This document shows positions 14,784 through 16,621 of a stretch of DNA of 16,621 bases, piece by piece; the stretch's first letter is position 1; each line of letters begins with the position of its first letter. The position numbers were made by a program, and so were the translations under genes. Below the pieces are notes generated by a model. It searched no databases. It was not told the DNA's origin and saw only the letters and a list, made by a program, of their open reading frames with translations. The DNA comes from SOIV01 sp964435925 (GTDB lineage: Bacteria; Acidobacteriota; Aminicenantia; Aminicenantales; Aminicenantaceae): positions 1 through 16,621 of the forward strand of contig CAYTBG010000067.1 in NCBI GenBank assembly GCA_964435925.1. The letters are read 5' to 3'.

Positions 14784-16621
14784 ATGAGTAAAGAATTAGA
14801 AAACATTTATCGTGAAAGAATCGATTTCTCGAAGCTTAAAACGGCCTTTCCTATACCCGATCTGCTGGCTATCCAGAAACTATCCTATGCAGAATTTCTT
14901 CAGATGGAGTTATTGCCTGAAGAGAGAAAAGACAGTGGATTGCAAGCTGCTTTTAAGGATTCCTTTCCTGTTTCTGACTTTAAAGAGACGACTCAATTGG
15001 ATTTTATCAGCTATTCGATCGGCGACTGGGAATGTAAATGTGGCCGTCTGAAAGGAGTCGAAAACTCTAGAAGTCGATGCAACGGGTGCGGAACTCTTCT
15101 CCCTGCAGATGCAGAACTCACTGAAAAGGAGATTTGTCCTTATTGCGGCTCAATGAAGAAAATAGAAATTCAGCTCTGCGATCACTGTGGAGATAAGGTT
15201 GGCCTGAAAATGAAATACAGGCCTACGGAATGTCTCCAGAAGGGTTATACCTATGCTGTTCCACTCAGGCTGAAAGTAAGATTAATCTCCTGGGATAAAG
15301 ACCCTGAGACTAAAACAAAAAGGTTGAAGCATATCAAAGAACAGGAAGTCTATTTTGGTGAGATTCCTTTGATGACGGAAAAGGGAACGTTTATTTTTAA
15401 CGGCATAGAAAGAGTTGTTGTTAGTCAGCTCCAGAGATCTCCTGGAGTTTTTTTCAGGCAGGGAGAGGGAAAAGGCTTTTATGTTGGGAAGATCATTCCT
15501 TACAGAGGAGCATGGGTTGAGTTCGAGTATGACAGCAAAAATTTCTTGTATGTCCGCTTGGATCGAAAAAAGAAGTTCTTAGTATCAGTTTTTTTGAGAG
15601 CTTTGGGATTTGGATCAGATGAAGCAATTCTGCGTCTTTTTTATGAGACTTATAAAATCTTTCCAGAAGGAGGCAAACTCTATTGGGAGCTTAACGAGAA
15701 TCTCGTTGGTAAGATAGTTGGAGAAAACATTGTTGATCCAAAGTCTAAGAAAGCGCTGATTCAGAGCAAAGGAAAGATCAGCAAAGAGCAGTACGAAAAG
15801 TTAAAGGAACGTAAAATCAAGAAAATTGCCTTGCTCGAAAAAGAATTTAAAGGAGCGTTTTTGCTTTCATCTACAAATGATTTGGTAAAGGCTAAGGAAG
15901 AAATCGTTGAGGATCAACTGGAGGAGCTAAAAAGTTTCAAAGAGCCTTTTGAAATATTTTTCCCAGAAAAGGATAAATTCGACGAAATCATTGTTAACAC
16001 ATTGAAAAAGGATTCAAACAAAGATACAAATCAGGCCCTAGCTGAGATCTACAGAAAGCTCAGACCTGGCGAACCTCACACGATGGAAAGCGCTCACAAT
16101 TTGTTCACAAATTTGTTCTTTAACGACAAGAGGTACAATTTCTCTCGGATCGGCCGTCTGAAAATGAATATCAAATTATCTATGGATCGTTCCTTAGAAG
16201 AAAAAACTTTGTCTCCCTTAGATTTTGTTGAGGTGATCAAATATCTGCTTCGTCTCCGTAGCGGGGAAGGGAGTTTGGATGATATTGATCATTTAGGAAA
16301 TCGCCGTGTTCGTTCGGTAGGAGAGCTCGTAGAGAATGCTTTTCGCATCGGGTTGACTCGTATGGAAAGGACCATAAAAGAGAAGATGACCGTGGCTTCA
16401 GATTTGCCCTCAGCTATGCCTCAAGATCTTATCAATTCGAAGCCTGTCATTGCTGCTTTGAAAGAATTTTATGGAAGTTCACAGCTTTCTCAATTCATGG
16501 ATCAGATAAATAGTCTAGCAGAAGTCACCCATAAGAGACGATTGAGTGCTTTGGGGCCAGGAGGATTGAGCCGAGAAAGAGCAGGTTTTGAAGTGAGAGA
16601 TATTCAGTCCTCTCACTATGG
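14784..16621 (+). CDS. rpoB: RNA polymerase beta subunit, N-terminal 612 codons (continues at window start)
   Basis: The beta subunit starts at ATG 14784, preceded by AGAAGG at 14775-14780. It runs in frame off the window end; the last 54 bases repeat bases 1-54, where the frame continues. Landmarks are RKDSGLQAAF (residues 48-57), the start of the protrusion and lobe, LMTEKGTFIFNGIERVVVSQL, LRPGEPHTMESA and the rifampicin region GSSQLSQFMDQ (564-574). D573, H583 and S588, matching E. coli D516, H526 and S531, are the susceptible-type residues; N518 is replaced by Ile575. Residues 82-142 are an extra cysteine-rich insert, listed separately. The numbering offset from E. coli at the rifampicin region is 57, close to the insert length. 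Confidence 0.97.
   Translation, partial: MSKELENIYRERIDFSKLKTAFPIPDLLAIQKLSYAEFLQMELLPEERKDSGLQAAFKDSFPVSDFKETTQLDFISYSIGDWECKCGRLKGVENSRSRCNGCGTLLPADAELTEKEICPYCGSMKKIEIQLCDHCGDKVGLKMKYRPTECLQKGYTYAVPLRLKVRLISWDKDPETKTKRLKHIKEQEVYFGEIPLMTEKGTFIFNGIERVVVSQLQRSPGVFFRQGEGKGFYVGKIIPYRGAWVEFEYDSKNFLYVRLDRKKKFLVSVFLRALGFGSDEAILRLFYETYKIFPEGGKLYWELNENLVGKIVGENIVDPKSKKALIQSKGKISKEQYEKLKERKIKKIALLEKEFKGAFLLSSTNDLVKAKEEIVEDQLEELKSFKEPFEIFFPEKDKFDEIIVNTLKKDSNKDTNQALAEIYRKLRPGEPHTMESAHNLFTNLFFNDKRYNFSRIGRLKMNIKLSMDRSLEEKTLSPLDFVEVIKYLLRLRSGEGSLDDIDHLGNRRVRSVGELVENAFRIGLTRMERTIKEKMTVASDLPSAMPQDLINSKPVIAALKEFYGSSQLSQFMDQINSLAEVTHKRRLSALGPGGLSRERAGFEVRDIQSSHY
15027..15209 (+). other. rpoB: Cysteine-rich (predicted double zinc-ribbon) insert inside RpoB
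   Basis: Residues 82-142 of RpoB lie between FISYSIGD and the family block ECLQKGYTYAVPLRLKVRL, which are close together in E. coli beta. The insert carries eight cysteines in four pairs: C84/C86, C99/C102, C118/C121 and C132/C135, with spacing CxC-12-CxxC-15-CxxC-10-CxxC. Several pairs are followed by Gly (CG), as in zinc-ribbon knuckles. This predicts two zinc sites on the outer face of the beta N-terminal region. I have a faint memory of similar beta inserts in some deep bacterial phyla but cannot confirm it. Confidence 0.8.
16568..16621. repeat. Terminal direct repeat, right copy (assembly overlap)
   Basis: This is the identical partner of bases 1-54. Removing one copy closes the sequence into a circle of 16,567 bp with an intact rpoB. 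Confidence 0.95.

Noticed and set aside
14303..14806. A long open frame on the minus strand across rplL and the rplL-rpoB spacer.
   Set aside because: Its spacer part reads as the familiar spurious translation of REP-like repeats (such as LLRPCRVRND), and the rest is antisense to rplL. No ribosome site supports it.
1..16621. A circular plasmid or phage carrying RNA polymerase and ribosomal genes.
   Set aside because: There is no replication, partition, mobilisation or capsid gene, and the gene order is the standard chromosomal order between two tuf loci. A merged tuf explains the circle more simply.

Overview
This window is the chromosomal core transcription/translation cluster of an uncultivated-type bacterium, joined into an apparent circle. 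All genes lie on the + strand, the sequence is moderately AT-rich, and no plasmid, phage or transposase gene is present. The gene content is universal, so I cannot name a phylum. The long RpoB (about 1,428 residues when joined), with an extra cysteine-rich insert, is the best lineage marker.

Layout: the window opens inside rpoB (C-terminal 833 residues), followed by rpoC. A near-consensus promoter then leads into the str operon: rpsL, rpsG, fusA, tuf. After tuf come a repeat-bearing spacer, rpmG, a tRNA-Trp(CCA) gene, secE, nusG, the ribosomal stalk genes rplK-rplA-rplJ-rplL, a degenerate REP-like repeat spacer, and finally the first 612 codons of rpoB, cut by the window end. The last 54 bases are identical to the first 54, and the rpoB frame continues exactly across that join. 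The sequence therefore closes into a circle of 16,567 bp.

The circle is most likely an assembly product, not a replicon. Many bacteria carry two nearly identical tuf genes: one after fusA in the str operon, and one upstream of trnW-secE-nusG-rplKAJL-rpoBC. If an assembler merges the two copies, the intervening segment closes on itself and gives exactly this gene circle. The likely true order is tuf copy 2 - rpmG - trnW - secE - nusG - rplK - rplA - rplJ - rplL - rpoB - rpoC - rpsL - rpsG - fusA - tuf copy 1.

Together the genes encode the catalytic subunits of RNA polymerase (RpoB, RpoC), its elongation factor NusG, the ribosomal GTPase-stalk proteins (L11, L1, L10, L7/L12), decoding-centre and head proteins of the small subunit (S12, S7), the two GTPases that act at the stalk (EF-Tu, EF-G), L33, a Trp tRNA and the SecE translocon subunit.

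Points that stand out: a four-pair cysteine insert in the N-terminal part of RpoB; a tuf gene with codon choice sharply unlike its neighbours (28 of 29 Ile codons are ATA; all 27 Lys codons are AAG); palindromic dispersed-type repeats in the tuf-rpmG and rplL-rpoB spacers; a 20-residue N-terminal extension on L7/L12; and several TTG/GTG starts. I found no defence, mobile or otherwise undescribed multigene system.
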